DNA from: Symbiodinium natans
Taxonomy: Eukaryota; Sar; Dinophyceae; Suessiales; Symbiodiniaceae
DNA: 64,000 bases
Reading direction: 5' to 3'
NCBI GenBank assembly: GCA_905221605.1
Contig: CAJNDS010002610.1
Coordinates: 122,001 to 186,000 of the forward strand
This document shows positions 19,795 through 30,184 of the stretch, piece by piece. The notes beneath the pieces were generated by a model. It saw only the letters and a list, made by a program, of their open reading frames with translations, did no database searches and had not been told where the DNA came from. Both the position numbers and the translations under genes were made by a program. How positions within the stretch are numbered: the first letter of the stretch is position 1; every line of letters starts with the position of its first letter.

Positions 19795-20100
19795 TTCAGG
19801 ATTTGGGGTTTAGGGCTAGGGTTAGGGTTAGGGTTTAGGGTTTAGGGTTTAGGGTTTAGGGTTTAGGGTTTAGGGTTTGGGGTTTAGGGTTTAGGGCTTA
19901 GCGTTCTAGGGCTTCATAGGGCTTAGGCTTAGGGTTGTAGTTTTGGGGCTTTAGGGCTTTAGCCGTTTTAGGGTTTTAGGGTTCTAGGGTTTTAGGTCAT
20001 AGAGGTTTGGGGCTGAATTACTCATAGGGCTAAGGTGGCTAGGGTCTATGGCGTTCGGGGGGGGGGGGGCTTTAGGGTTGTAGGGCTCATAGGATAGGGG
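19795..20100 (+). repeat. G-array decaying into degenerate G-rich sequence
   Basis: About nine perfect units (19820-19905) are followed by TTTTAGGG-type words with increasing divergence to 20015 and an 11-12 base G run near 20057. This is the last array before the array-free island. Confidence 0.9.
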
Positions 20101-20164
20101 CTTACTCGGAGGTTCACGGCGCTTATGAACCAGTTATATCTTCAGAACCTTGCTGATCACTCAC

Positions 20165-21430
20165 TTATGAGCCCATAGTACAGCCATAATTGGGCATGAT
20201 CGAGTTGAACTCCTTCTTGGTGACGTTGGCAATACTGAAGATGCGATTCGTCTCCAGCCTCTTCCAAGCTATACATCTTATCATGCGTGTGCGCAAGCCA
20301 TACGGCTTCCGTCCAGAAATGCCTTGGATAGCAACACGCTGTCCACGTCCACTCACCTATTAAAACTGGCTCGTCGTGCTGCAGAAGATTGAAGCAAGAG
20401 ACCTTCGCCCGACATGAATTTTTTATACAGGTCTTCGCGAAGTCTTCGATTCGTGCCTGGCGTCTCTTGGCCTGCAGGACGACATCCTAAGAAAAATCAA
20501 GTGGCGTCGCACGCTCCCCCAACTTGCAGACATCAACTTGCCTGTAAGGATGAAACAGCCATTCAGCTGTTCTACCTGTTTACGCATCTCGTCCTCATTG
20601 TACCAAATGTTGGGGTCGAAGTACGCAAAGTTGTGTCCGTACATCGCCTGCAGAGAACACGCAGGCATCGCAACTTGCAAGCCTTCTACAAGAAGCAAAG
20701 GTAAAGTTCAAGCCTCCAAATGCACCGAATATAAGGACTGGCCAACACCGCCGGACGACAGGCCTATGAAGATTCGCACCACGTTTAAGCCTCTTTTTGC
20801 CAGAGCCTCAACTTGACACACGGAAGCAAGCAGAGAGCAGCTTTATGGAGGATAATCGCATCCTACGCTCATCTGGAAGCCGCCGAGTCACTTGTGCAGC
20901 TTGACAGCATTTGAAGGCGTCGATGTTTGTCCAAAAGGTTTGGCGGTAGAACTTGGTGACGCGATCCATCACGTGATCCGGACATGCGCCATTCAATTGA
21001 TGTGGTATTCGGACGTAGATGTTCTGGGCATCAGCGCGAGGTACCTGGGGCTCATGCACAGGTGCGGAGATACTTGACTGACTAGCAAAGGTTTTCAGAT
21101 GGGCAGAGCCTGCGTGGCTTTGCCAGCATCGGGATAGATGACGCAGCAATCGACGTAACGGCAACCGGCTTGGCGTTTCATCGGGCTGTCGCACCATTCG
21201 ATCATGTAGCTGACAAGCTTCTCGTCGGCAAGTCCCACGCAGGAACTTCATCGCCGTCCTGTGCTCTTCTTGCCTTCAGTAAAGAGTCGCCGCGGTTACA
21301 CACGCAGGCATTCTGGCAAAAGTCCAGGAAGACACGCTCACTGCCATCTGATATTGTAGAAGCTCTGCGACGGCAGTGAGCACGGCCGAGTCGTTGCGCT
21401 CGGTGTTCGCAGGCAGTCTGCGGAAGATGC
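20165..21430 (-). CDS. Candidate multi-exon gene (or decayed copy), unrecognised protein
   Basis: This is the longest stretch free of telomeric repeats. Reading the minus strand I see six exon-like blocks: 21342-21430 (TTTCAG acceptor, GTGAGC donor), 21110-21245 (GC donor), 20892-21023 (CAG acceptor, GTGACT donor), 20542-20682 (GC donor, ACAG/GCAAGT), 20357-20486 (TTTCTTAG acceptor, GTGAGT donor) and 20165-20322 (stop near 20165). Peptides include VSYMIEWCDSPMKRQAGC, YVRIPHQLNGACPDHVMD, KFYRQTFWTNIDAFKCC and GHNFAYFDPNIWYNEDEM. Splice phases agree for the second and third blocks but not for every join as I drew them, so some boundaries are wrong or the gene is broken. No family recognised, and no start codon identified. 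Confidence 0.4.
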
Positions 21431-21599
21431 CTGAAACGCAAGCGAAGTAGGGTTAGGGGCTTGGATCTATAAGGCTTTGGGTTTGTAGGTTTGGCGTTTC
21501 TTATTAAGGTCGGCTGCATTTGGAGCATCTTGCGGGAAACCTTTTTGGGACGCAACTGCTTGGGGTTTTGAGTTTTTGGGTCTATGACCAAAAACCAGA

Positions 21600-22042
21600 A
21601 ACCAAAAAAACCCTGGCACCCAAGAACCCTAAACCCCGAACCCTATACCCTAAACTCTAAGACCCTTATAGGCCTAAAACCCTACAACCAAAAATGAAAA
21701 ACTCAAAAACAAGCCCTAAACCCCGAATCCTAAACCCCAAACCTTCAACCCTAAACCCTAAACCCTAAACCCTAAACCCTAAACCAGCCCTAAACCTCCC
21801 GCGCCTTCAGCCAATGGAGCCGAAGTCAGCTTCAGTACTGCAGGCGGCTTCTCCCCTGACATAGGGTTTAGGGTTTAGGGTTTAGGGTTTAGGGTTTAGG
21901 GTTTAGGGTTTAGGGTTTAGGGTTTAGGGTTTAGGGTTTAGGGTTTAGGGTTTAGGGTTTAGGGTTTAGGGTTTAGGGTTTAGGGTTTAGGGTTTAGGGT
22001 TTACGGTTAAGGGTGTAGGGTTTAGGGTTTAGGGTTAGGATT
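21600..22042. repeat. Composite: C-array, about 77 bp core, long G-array
   Basis: Degenerate C words begin near 21605 and become clean at 21741-21784. The core at 21785-21861 is GC-rich, and about 24 G units follow to 22042. The stretch 21431-21600 before it is unique and upstream of the candidate gene; I see no promoter. Confidence 0.95.
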
Positions 22043-22226
22043 TTGGGGCTTGGGGGAGCTTTGTAGTGCATGGGCAGTTGCGAACTAGTACTAGCGTCCA
22101 TCTCGGACTTGAAACCCCTTTTGGTATACTACTCTTGTTCATTCGGGCAAAGAGCGTGCTAATAATTGTATTGCGAGGCACGCGCCCCTTAACAATTTTT
22201 GACCGTCGGAGCGCAAGCGGAGGGAA

Positions 22227-22350
22227 CCCCAAACCCTAAAACCCTCAACCCCAAATCCTAAAACCCTAAACCCTAAAACCTAAAAAACGTAAACCCAAAA
22301 GCCCTAAACCCTAAACCCTAAAACCAAAAACCTTTAAACCCCAAACCCTA
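22227..22350 (-). repeat. Degenerate C-array with CCCTAAAA units
   Basis: Mixed CCCTAAA, CCCTAAAA and CCTAAAAAA units. The preceding 180 bp (22043-22226) contain a 65-codon minus frame at 22035-22232 without domain features; I do not call it. Confidence 0.85.
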
Positions 22351-22479
22351 AACCCTCAAGACAACATACATAGAAATTGCATGTGGTCTCATTCTGAATT
22401 TCCCATGACATTTGTCTAAGCTGAGTTTAAGTAGATTCATCCAAACCACCTCTGCGAGGCCCATTTGAAAACTTTCAGA

Positions 22480-22671
22480 GCCCCCCTCCCCACCTCCCCT
22501 CCCCCCTTCCCCCCCTCCCCTCCCCCCTTCCCCCCCTCCCCCTCCCTCCCCACCCCCAAAAAATGATGAACAAAAAAACACAGGTCCAAAAAAACAAAAA
22601 GTTTTCTTCAAAACTTTCGGTCAAAACGTTTCTTTCAAAACGTGTCGTTCAAAACTTTCGGTCAAAACGTT
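22480..22671. repeat. Pyrimidine tract and 24 bp direct repeat
   Basis: At 22480-22557 the strand is almost pure C with T and occasional A, including three repeats of CCCCTCCCCTCCCCCCTTCC type. After an A-rich piece, TTCAAAACTTTCGGTCAAAA plus CGTT occurs at 22607-22630 and 22648-22671, with a diverged copy between. A frame reading GGGEGGGGGEGG across the tract is an artefact. Confidence 0.9.
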
Positions 22672-22704
22672 ATTGGGACTCAAACCCTATACAATTTCTA
22701 TAAA

Positions 22705-23085
22705 CCCTAAGCCCTAAAACCCTAAACCCACAAACCCTAAACCCCAAAACCCTAAACCCTAGAATCCTAAAACCAAGAACCCTAAACCCTAAACCCTAAA
22801 CTCCGGCCTGCTCCGTCTTCGGGCTTTCTGTCCGCCGGCGAAGACTGGTGCCAGCGCCTCCGCACAGAAGGGGGCTTGGGGATTAGGGTTTAGGGTTTAG
22901 GGTTTCGGGGGATCGGGTTTACGGACTTAGAGTGTAGGGAGTTAGGGTTTAGGGTTTAGGGATGTAGGGTTTTCGGGGTTGTCAGGGTTCAGGGACTTAG
23001 GGTCTAGGGATTTAGGGTGTAGGGATCTAGAGTTTAGGGTTTAGGGTTTAGGGATGTGGGGTTTCGGGTTTAGGGTTAGGGTTTA
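22705..23085. repeat. Composite: C-array, 77 bp core, degenerate G-array
   Basis: C units with CCCTAAAA and CCCCAAAA forms (22705-22803), a core of strongly GC-rich sequence (22804-22880), then G units broken by GGGATTTAG, GGGACTTAG and GGGATGTAG words to 23085. Confidence 0.9.
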
Positions 23086-23194
23086 CACGACCCTCAGCAC
23101 AAGCCACCAGGAAAGGCTTTCTGGACCCGCCTTCTAGGAAGCCCCACTGCGGTGCACAAGTCCAGATAACAATTTCAATGGGGGGGGGTACACT

Positions 23195-23302
23195 CCCGAA
23201 GGATCCATGTACCTATATAGTATATACTTGGGCCCTAAAGCTACGATATAGGAACCCTTTAAGGCCCAAGTATATACTATATAGGTACATGGATCCTTTG
23301 GG
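23195..23302. mobile_element. Family B foldback element, perfect 36 bp arms
   Basis: The left arm (23199-23234: AAGGATCCATGTACC, TATATAGTATATACTTGGGCC) is the exact reverse complement of the right arm (23263-23298). With one mismatch the match extends to 40 bp. The loop of about 28 bp contains GATATAGGAACCCTTTAA. A second copy with two or three arm differences lies at 43200-43299. Size and structure fit a MITE or palindromic non-autonomous element; no coding sequence. Confidence 0.92.
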
Positions 23303-23390
23303 ACTATATTGGAGGGTAAAGGCTGCGCAAGAACTTCAATGCAGCCAAGGAGGCGTGGGTCCGATGGCATCGTCACGCCCAGCCGCTGCT

Positions 23391-23430
23391 CCCTAAACCC
23401 TAAACCCTAAACCCTAAACCCTAAACCCTC
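23391..23430 (-). repeat. Short C-array
   Basis: Five CCCTAAA units close to the family B element, followed by a GC-rich unique piece (23431-23519). Confidence 0.92.
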
Positions 23431-23519
23431 ATGGGCTGGTGAGCATGCCGTTCGCATCATGAGCTCCAGGACGCGGGCAGCGAGCTCTGGCTTGCCTTCC
23501 AACATTCCTAGTAGATTGG

Positions 23520-23815
23520 ACCCTAAAACCCTAAACCCTAAACCCTAAACCCTAAACCCTAAACCCTAAACCCTAAACCCTAAACCCTAACCTCATGCCG
23601 TCGTCCGTCATGGCAGTGAGGGCTCATCTTCTCCTTGTCAGTCTCCGACTTCTTCACGCTATGTCTGCGATGTGGGGCCATGGAGCAGGCTCGAAAGCGT
23701 TAGGGCAAGATGCCCTATCAGTCCCTAGGGTTTAGGGTTTAGGGTTTAGGGTTTAGGGTTTAGGGTGTAGGGTTTAGGGTTTAGGGTTTTAGGGATGTAG
23801 GCGGGTTTAGGGCTT
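23520..23815. repeat. Composite: C-array, 133 bp core, G-array
   Basis: C units 23520-23592, core 23593-23725, G units 23726-23815 with a few variants. Confidence 0.95.
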
Positions 23816-23944
23816 GGTGAGTTTAGAGTGCCGGGGCGTCGAGGATTGCAGGACGAGGGCGTGCAGGACAAAACCTGATTTTCCAGAAGAGCCTGCCTTC
23901 GACCCCGGTACCCTTGGGTTTGGGCGCCGCTTCAGGATCCAAAC

Positions 23945-24510
23945 CTTATAAACCCTCAACCCGAAACCTGAACCCCAAACCCTAAACCCTAAACCACATT
24001 ATCAAGCTCGAACCCTGAACCCTAATTAAACCCTTAACCCTAAACCCTATGATCACCCGTAAACCTCATTCTCAACCTCCGTATCAACCTTAAACCCTAA
24101 ACCTTAAACCCTAAACCCTAAACCTTAAACCCTAAACCCTAAATCTTTGAAGAGCCCCTTGGGCCACATGAGAATTACAATAAGCGAACCCATGGTGCAG
24201 CCGTGGCGAGATGGGATTCTCGATGCCTTGAAGCTTATCAAGCCCCAAAACCCTATACCCTATACCCTATGACAGAAAAGCGTTTAGGCTTTAGGGTTTA
24301 GGGTTTCTGGTTTGGGTTTAGGGTTTAGGGTTTAGGGTTTAGGGTTCAGGGTTCAGGGTTCAGGGTTCAGGGTTCAGGGTTCAGGGTTCAGGGTTCAGGG
24401 TTCAGGGTTCAGGGTTTAGGGTTTAGGGTTTAGGGTTTAGGGTTTAGGGTTTAGGGTTTAGGGTTTAGGGTTTAGGGTTTAGGGTTTAGGGTTTAGGTTT
24501 TAGGGCCCCA
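23945..24510. repeat. Composite with degenerate C side and a GGGTTCA block on the G side
   Basis: C-type words from 23945 become clean at 24090-24148. The core (24149-24283) ends in CCCTATACCCTATACCCTATG. The G-array (24284-24495) contains about ten successive TTCAGGG units at 24340-24412 between pure TTTAGGG blocks, a second local amplification of a variant, as at 46895-46950. Confidence 0.95.
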
Positions 24511-24654
24511 ACACCCCAACACCCCAACCCCCCAAACCCCACTAGCTGATCTGGCTAAGCCCTCGGCACGGCGTAGAGGGGCAAAGGCGCGTCCTCCTTG
24601 GCCTTACTCCGGCTACTGCTGCTGCCGCCAGTGCCTCGGGGAGCTTAGGGCTAA

Positions 24655-25054
24655 TAGGGTTTAGGGTTTAGGGTTTAGGGTTTAGGGTTTAGGGTTCATA
24701 ATTTATAAGGGTTTAGGGTTTAGGGCTTAGGGTTTGGGTTTAGGGTTTTGGCTGGAGGGTCCCGAACCTTACTTGGAGGATCGGAAAGTGCCTAAGAAGT
24801 AGGAATAGAAGTACCTTCCTTGGGGGTATAGGCAATTATAAGCATGGTTGCCTTTCTTGTAATCCCACTTACTAAGTCCCCTCACAATTTCCGTAAGCCA
24901 AAGAGTTCGGGCTCAGGGTGAACGAAGGATTCACATCCCAGCCCTCTCCCCAAAACTAATCCGTCAAACCCCCCTGTACCCCAGATGATAGATGCGACAT
25001 GGCAATTCTCTAATAAGCCTAAACCCTACAAGCCTACACTCGGAAAACCCAAAC
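24655..25054. repeat. G-array, then possible family A-like end and unique stretch
   Basis: G units occupy 24655-24745. TTACTTGGAGGATCGG at about 24768 resembles the family A terminus, and CCCACTTACTAAG near 24882 resembles family A interior words, but no right terminus is found. The rest is unique, with no gene. Confidence 0.6.
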
Positions 25055-25262
25055 CCTCCTAAACCCTAAACCCTAAACCCTAAACCCTCCTAAACCCCTA
25101 AACCCGCGAAAGCCCTCAAAACCCTTTGTTTCTTCCCACTTGGCGGGGCCTGTCAGTAGCGCAGCAGGGCTGAAACCTGCTGGAGCAGAGTGGGGTAGGG
25201 TTTAGGGTTTAGGGTTTAGGGTTGAGGGTTGAGGGTTTAGGGTTTAGGGTTTAGGGTTTAAG
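25055..25262. repeat. Composite: C-array, about 90 bp core, G-array
   Basis: C units (25055-25106), GC-rich core (25107-25195), G units with two TTGAGGG (25196-25262). The next C-array (25341) begins only 78 bp later. Confidence 0.95.
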
Positions 25263-25340
25263 GTCCTTAGTTGGGTGTTCTTGGTTGTGTCCAGAGCACT
25301 GCCCAAGTCGGAATATCGTCATCGCGTTGGGCCAAGCGCC

Positions 25341-25904
25341 TCTAAACCCTAAACCCTACACCCTGAACCCTAAACCCTTGAACCCTAAACTCGAAACCCT
25401 AAACCCGAAACCTTAAACCTTAAACCCTAAACCTTTAACCTTAGAAACCTTTCTCACCTATTTGGTCCTCCAAAACCACGAACAACTCCTGCGGGGCAGG
25501 TCTTCGGGGAAGATAGCCAATGGGCTGCAAATCCAGTGGAATCCAGGGCTCTTCGGTTTGGGCTGGATAGGGTTTAAGGTTGTAGGGGATTTGGGCTCAG
25601 GTTTTCGGACTTTCTGTCTCTAGGGATCTACCTAGAAACCTTTTTCGTGCAGGTTACTTAAGACTATTTCTAGGGGCCTTTCTAAACTAATTTGGGTTTT
25701 GGGAACTAAGGTTTACAGATAGGATTTAAGGCCAAACCCTAAACCCTAAACCCTAAACCAAGGCTTAGGGTACTTTAAAGGATTTAAGGCCAAATTTTAG
25801 GGGTTTGAAGCCTTAGGGTGCTGTAAAGCATTTTGGGGCATGTCCGCATGTTTCTCTGCCATCCCTAACAGGGCCAACACCCCAGCCCGAAAAACAGATA
25901 AGGT
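25341..25904. repeat. Degenerate C-array and mostly unique stretch
   Basis: C-type words at 25341-25445 (CCCTAAA, CCCGAAA, CCTTAAA), a unique piece, weak G words at 25565-25610, and a short C-array at 25735-25760. TTAGGG-TACTTTAAAGGATTTAAGG and TTAGGGTGCTGTAAAGCATTT form a loose 50 bp direct repeat near 25767 and 25813. No gene. Confidence 0.65.
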
Positions 25905-26190
25905 TTGGGTTTAGGGTTTAGGGTTTAGGGTTTAGGGTTTAGGGTTTAGGGTTTAGGGTTTAGGGTTTAGGGTTTAGGGTTTAGGGTTTAGGGTTAGGAT
26001 TTAGGGTTTAGGGTTTAGGGTTTAGGGTTTAGGGTTTAGGGTTTAGGGTTTAGGGTTTAGGGTTTAGGGTTTAGGGTTTAGGGTTTAGGGTTTAGGGTTT
26101 AGGGTTTAGGGTTTAGGGTTTAGGGTTTAGGGTTTGGGGTGTAGGGTTTAGGGTTTAGGGTTTAGTGTTTAGGGTTTAGGGTTTAGGACT
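25905..26190 (+). repeat. G-array, about 40 units
   Basis: One of the two or three longest arrays. Almost pure TTTAGGG with one TTAGGA interruption near 25993 and a few changes (TTTGGGG, TGTAGGG, TTTAGTG) near the end. Confidence 0.98.
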
Positions 26191-26499
26191 TTGCGTAAGA
26201 ACCTCTACTTTGTAGCCTAAGAACCCGATAATTGAGGTGCATGAAACAACAAGAACAAGCCTACGAAGAAAGGACCGTTAACACCAAAGCTGCAACCCCA
26301 AACCCACACCACAAATCCCTAAACACTAGAGCCTAAACCCCCTAATTCACACAGTTGGCCAGGCTGTTGAAGTTAGCTGCGAGATGGCCAACCAATGAGG
26401 GGATCACAACCGCGGCAGCGTCTTTGCTGGGCAGCAAGGCTATAATCCTGTAAACTCTACAAGCCCAAACTCCTTCACACCCTTATCCAACCCCATAAC

Positions 26500-27180
26500 A
26501 CTGAACCCTAAACCCTAAACCCCAAACTTATGAAAACCTGCAAGCCCGAAACCATGCTTTGGCTGCGCGGCAAAGCCAAAAACAACAAACTTCCCAATCT
26601 AACGCCCTAAACCCTAAACCCTAAACCCCAAACCCCAAACCCTAAACCCCTAAACCCTGAGCCCTGAAACCCTGAACCTACTAAACCCTAAATACCCTAA
26701 GACCCCCTAAAACCCGAAGCCCTTAAACCCTACCCCCCCCCCCCCCAAAAAAAAAAAAAAAAACAAGACCCTAAACCCCAAAAACCCTAAACCCTAAAAC
26801 CCTCAAACCCTGAACCCTCAACCCCAAAACCGCAAACCCTAAACCCTAAACCCTTAAAACCCCGAGCGCGCCTGGATGAAGCGACTTGCCAGGCGCTGCA
26901 AATGACTGGGCCGCGAGCAAGGCGGCCTCCACGCCAAGGGGCTTGAAAGGTTGCTTTCTGTAAGGCTTAGGGTTTAGGGTTTAGGGTTTAGGGTTAAGGG
27001 TTAAGGGTTAAGGGTTAAGGGTTTAGGGTTTAGGGTTTAGGGTTTAGGGTGTAGGGTTTAGGGTTTAGGGTTTAGGGTTTAGGGTTTAGGGTTTGTGGTT
27101 TAGGGTTTAGGGTTTAGGGTTTAGGGTTTAGGGTTTAGGGTTTAGGGTTTAGGGTTTAGGGTTTAGGGTTTAGGGTTTGC
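26500..27180. repeat. Large composite: C-array, 113 bp core, G-array
   Basis: C-type units with many variants run 26607-26853, interrupted by a C15/A18 homopolymer junction at 26734-26763. The core 26854-26966 is GC-rich. The G-array (26967-27180) includes four TTAAGGG units in a row near 26995. Confidence 0.93.
26734..26763 (-). repeat. Poly-C directly joined to poly-A (T-G on the other strand)
   Basis: About 14 C are followed without spacer by about 17 A. On the minus strand this is poly-T then poly-G, the same arrangement as at 49051-49075 and 52888-52918. Confidence 0.95.
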
Positions 27181-27671
27181 GGTTTTAGGGTTGAGGGTTT
27201 TAGGGTTGAGGTCTTAGGGTTTAGGGTTTCGGGTATAAGGTTTAATTAGGGTCTAGGGTTTAGGGTTCAATTTGGGTTTAGGGCCTACATAGGGTTTAGG
27301 GTTTAGGGTTTAGTGTTTAGGGTTTAGAGTTTAGGGTTTTGGGCTAAGGGCTTAGGGTTTAGGGGCTGAGGTTGTTGTTTTCACGGTTAAGGTTTTAGGG
27401 TTTGGGGAGCTTCAAGCAACAGATTTTAGGAACCCAAACGTAGTCGTGAATTTGAACCCTACACCTCCAACCCCAAGACTGAACTCTAGCTAACATTTTT
27501 CAACCTCAACTCTAAACCCTGCAAAGGCTGTAGATCCTAAACCTATAAACCGAGTAAACCCTGACCTCTGAACCATATAAACCCTACCCGATACAGCCTA
27601 AACTCTAAACCCTCTAAAGCCCACAAACCCAGAAAACCTAGACTCTGAACCCTACAAAACCTGAACTCGCT
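27181..27671. repeat. Degenerate G-array and unique stretch
   Basis: TTTAGGG-like units decay to 27385. Bases 27400-27671 are unique with scattered CCCTA words and no gene. Confidence 0.7.
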
Positions 27672-27860
27672 AAACCCTAAACCCTAAACCCTAAACCCTA
27701 AACCCTAAACCCTAAACCCTAAACCCTAAACCCTAAACCCTAAACCCTAGAGGCCCTACAAAGCCTAAACACCCGACCCTAGGGCCCCAAAAGCCCTCTC
27801 ACCGGACCTAAGCCCTCTAGGGTTTAGGGTTTAGGGTTTAGGGTTTAGGGTTTGGGGTTC
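27672..27860. repeat. Composite: C-array, 69 bp core, G-array
   Basis: About 11 C units (27672-27749), a core itself containing CCTAAAC words, and a G-array of five units (27819-27859). Confidence 0.93.
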
Positions 27861-28012
27861 AAAAAAAGTGTCTCTGGGCTATGAGGTAGGGTTTAGGTCT
27901 TGGTGGGGTTGGGAGTGTAGATGCCTAGGGGTGCCAGGGTCCCGGGTAAACCTTGAACCCTAAACCTTAAAACCCTGAAACCCGAAAACCCTGAGCCCTA
28001 AACCCTAAAATC

Positions 28013-28336
28013 CTAAACTCCTAAAAGCCCTAAGACCCGAAACCCTAAATCGCCGTTCACTCGTGCCATCCACTCATGGATTTCGCCGGAGGTCTTGGCT
28101 ATGAGCGCTGCGGTCATGCCGACTACCTGCAGCTGCTCCAACAGAGTCTCCCGAGCGTCACGCAGGCGCGGATACGCCTCTGTGTGTAGGTGCGACATTC
28201 TCGTCGCAAGTAGCCTCACGGGGATGTTTCCCAGCCGACTGGGGTTGCCCTGCAGTCGTTGCACCGCACTGTCGAGGAAGTCATACAGATCTCGCCACTG
28301 CTGGAAGACCTTGTCTGCCTGCCAGAACTTTACCAT
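28013..28336 (-). CDS. Candidate coding exon, helical protein fragment
   Basis: A 107-codon minus frame beginning MVKFWQADKVFQQWRDLYDF. Residues 1-95 have a strong protein-like composition: heptad-like hydrophobic spacing, Arg/Leu/Gln-rich segments (LRDARETLLEQLQVVGMT, ALIAKTSGEIHEWMARVNGD), and helices throughout. The last ten or so residues (LGFRVLGLLGV) come from telomeric sequence, so the true end is probably a splice donor (CGA/GTGAAC is present) near 28040. The first Met is plausible, but an upstream exon cannot be excluded. No named family recognised. Confidence 0.45.
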   Translation of the reverse strand: MVKFWQADKVFQQWRDLYDFLDSAVQRLQGNPSRLGNIPVRLLATRMSHLHTEAYPRLRDARETLLEQLQVVGMTAALIAKTSGEIHEWMARVNGDLGFRVLGLLGV

Positions 28337-28354
28337 TCCGAATCAAGCCTCAAG

Positions 28355-28447
28355 CCTCAAGCCTCAACCCTAAACCCTAAAGCTAAACCCTAAACCCTAA
28401 ACAATATACACACATATAAATATATATATATATATACATATAAAAAA
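28355..28447. repeat. Short C-array joined to TA microsatellite
   Basis: C units with CAAGCCT triplication at the left edge, then ACACACATATAAATATATATA. It lies just upstream of the candidate exon on the minus strand. Confidence 0.9.
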
Positions 28448-28604
28448 TGTATGCACGCTTGGTACCCGCGCCCCAGACGGCCTGCGGCCGTCAAAGGGTT
28501 GAAGATTCTGAAACGGGCAACGTGGTTTGTAAATACTTTCACGTCGCCGGGGCCAGGAGGGCTGAAAGAGCGTCGATTTCAAAAACTACTTAGGGGTTTC
28601 CAAA

Positions 28605-28684
28605 ATTAGGGGTATCTTTTTGGGGGTATTTATGGAGTCCTACTATTTTAGGCTCTATTCTAGGGGTCCCTGATTTTTGTCAAC
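28605..28684 (+). repeat. Family F dispersed element
   Basis: TAGGGGTATCTTTTTGGGGG, GGAGTCCTACTATTTTAGG and CTCTATTCTAGGGGTCCC follow the family order. The flanks (28448-28604 and 28685-28794) are unique with no gene; a 61-codon minus frame at 28397-28582 overlaps the microsatellite. Confidence 0.75.
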
Positions 28685-28794
28685 CACTGGACTTCAAGGC
28701 ACTATCAGGAGGCGAAAGGCTTAAACATGCGACCTTAAAGCCTGTGAGCCCTGCAAGCCCGGAAAGAGCCGAGACTCAAAGATTTCGTAACCTC

Positions 28795-29352
28795 GAACCC
28801 TAAACCCCTAAACCCCTGAACCCCTAAACCCCTAAACCCCTAAACCCCTAAACCCCTAAACCCCTAAACCCCTAAACCCTTAAACCCCTAAACCTTTAAA
28901 CCCCTAAACCCCTAAACCCCTAAACCCCTAAACCCCTAAACCCCTAAACCCCTAAACCCCTAAACCCCTAAACCCCTAAACCCTAAACCCCAAATTGCCA
29001 AAACCTGCACTCACACCGCGGCCGGAACCTCTGCTGAGCGACGCTGCACCAACCGGCCTAGCGCGTCGCGGCCTGGTCTAGGGTTTAGGGTTTAGGGTTT
29101 AGGGTTTAGGGTTTAGGGTTTAGGGTTTAGGGTTTAGGGTTTAGGGTTTAGGGTTTAGGGTTTAGGGTTTAGGGTTTAGGGTTTAGGGTTTAGGGTTTAG
29201 GGTTTAGGGTTTAGGGTTTAGGGTTTAGGGTTTAGGGTTTAGGGTTTAGGGTTTAGGGTTTAGGGTTTAGGGTTTAGGGTTTAGGGTTTAGGGTTTAGGG
29301 TTTAGGGTTTTAGTACTAGGGTTTAGGGTTTAGGGTTTAGAGGTTTTGGGGT
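28795..29352. repeat. Large composite: CCCCTAAA array, 84 bp core, long G-array
   Basis: The C side (28795-28994) is almost entirely the 8-base unit CCCCTAAA, about 22 copies. The core (28995-29078) is very GC-rich. The G side (29079-29352) is about 33 pure 7-base TTTAGGG units. The two sides therefore use different units, which argues against one arising by copying the other. Confidence 0.97.
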
Positions 29353-30184
29353 TTAGGGTCTATAGGGTAATTAGAGGGATTACTTGAGCGATCTTAGTAA
29401 GCGGCGTTATAAGTAAGGTAACTATACCTACATATTTCTCGGAAGTCATAACATTTGGTTTTCACCCCAATGAACCGCTGGGAGTCAAGCACACGAAACA
29501 AGTGTGCGATAGGTCCTTTCTGCACGGAAAACCACTAGTCGGAACTCACAACACTTCGCTTTCCCCACCGTGAACCGCTGGTGACACAGCAATCAACCGC
29601 ATTGTTTTGTGCAGCCTTGCGCGCTCCACGTTTAGGGTTGAGGGTTTTGGGGTTTGGGGTTCGGCGATACGTGCGGCGATACCACGGCGATACGGCTGGC
29701 CATACCCCAACGTGCGATTGGTGGCTGTCTACAGATTCTGTCTGTTTTTCAAAGCCAAGCAGAGGGTTTACAACTTGGAGTTTAGGGTCCGACTCCTGTC
29801 ACAACCAGCAGCCCACGAGCCCCCCACCAACATGGCTTCTGGCAAAAGAAAACCAGCAAATTGCTTTCAGTCACATGTCTAGAACATGCAAATCCCCAGT
29901 GTGACCGCTGAATGTTACGACGTCTCGTTTCCCTTTCTCCCCAGTGATTGCAAGCAACACAGGAACAATGTTATGTCTTCGGGGTTCGGCTCTTGGCTGC
30001 ACTTAGGAGGGTAGCTATAAATTAAATTTTTAGCTGCCTTCTTAAGAAACACAATAAACCCAAAAAGGCTAAAGATCTAAAGTTACAGTAAAGCACCACA
30101 AAGTAGGGTTCGCAAATGGTCGAGGCAAGCGCGCTTGACCAAGCACACCTCAACCTCATCGGGTTTAGATAGAGTTCTCTAAAC
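29353..30184. other. Array-free stretch with 45 bp direct repeat; possible exon
   Basis: CGGAAGTCATAACATTTGG through AATGAACCGCTGGGA (about 29440-29483) is repeated in diverged form as CGGAACTCACAACACTTCG through CGTGAACCGCTGGTGA (about 29540-29584). A 107-codon plus frame (29581-29904) starts soon after. Part of it (GFGVRRYVRRYHGD) is repeat-adjacent and I do not consider it proven. Nothing else is recognisable. Confidence 0.4.

Noticed and set aside
22348-22611. Gly/Glu-rich 87-codon minus frame
   Set aside because: The GGGEGGGGGEGG stretch is the complement of a C/T tract.
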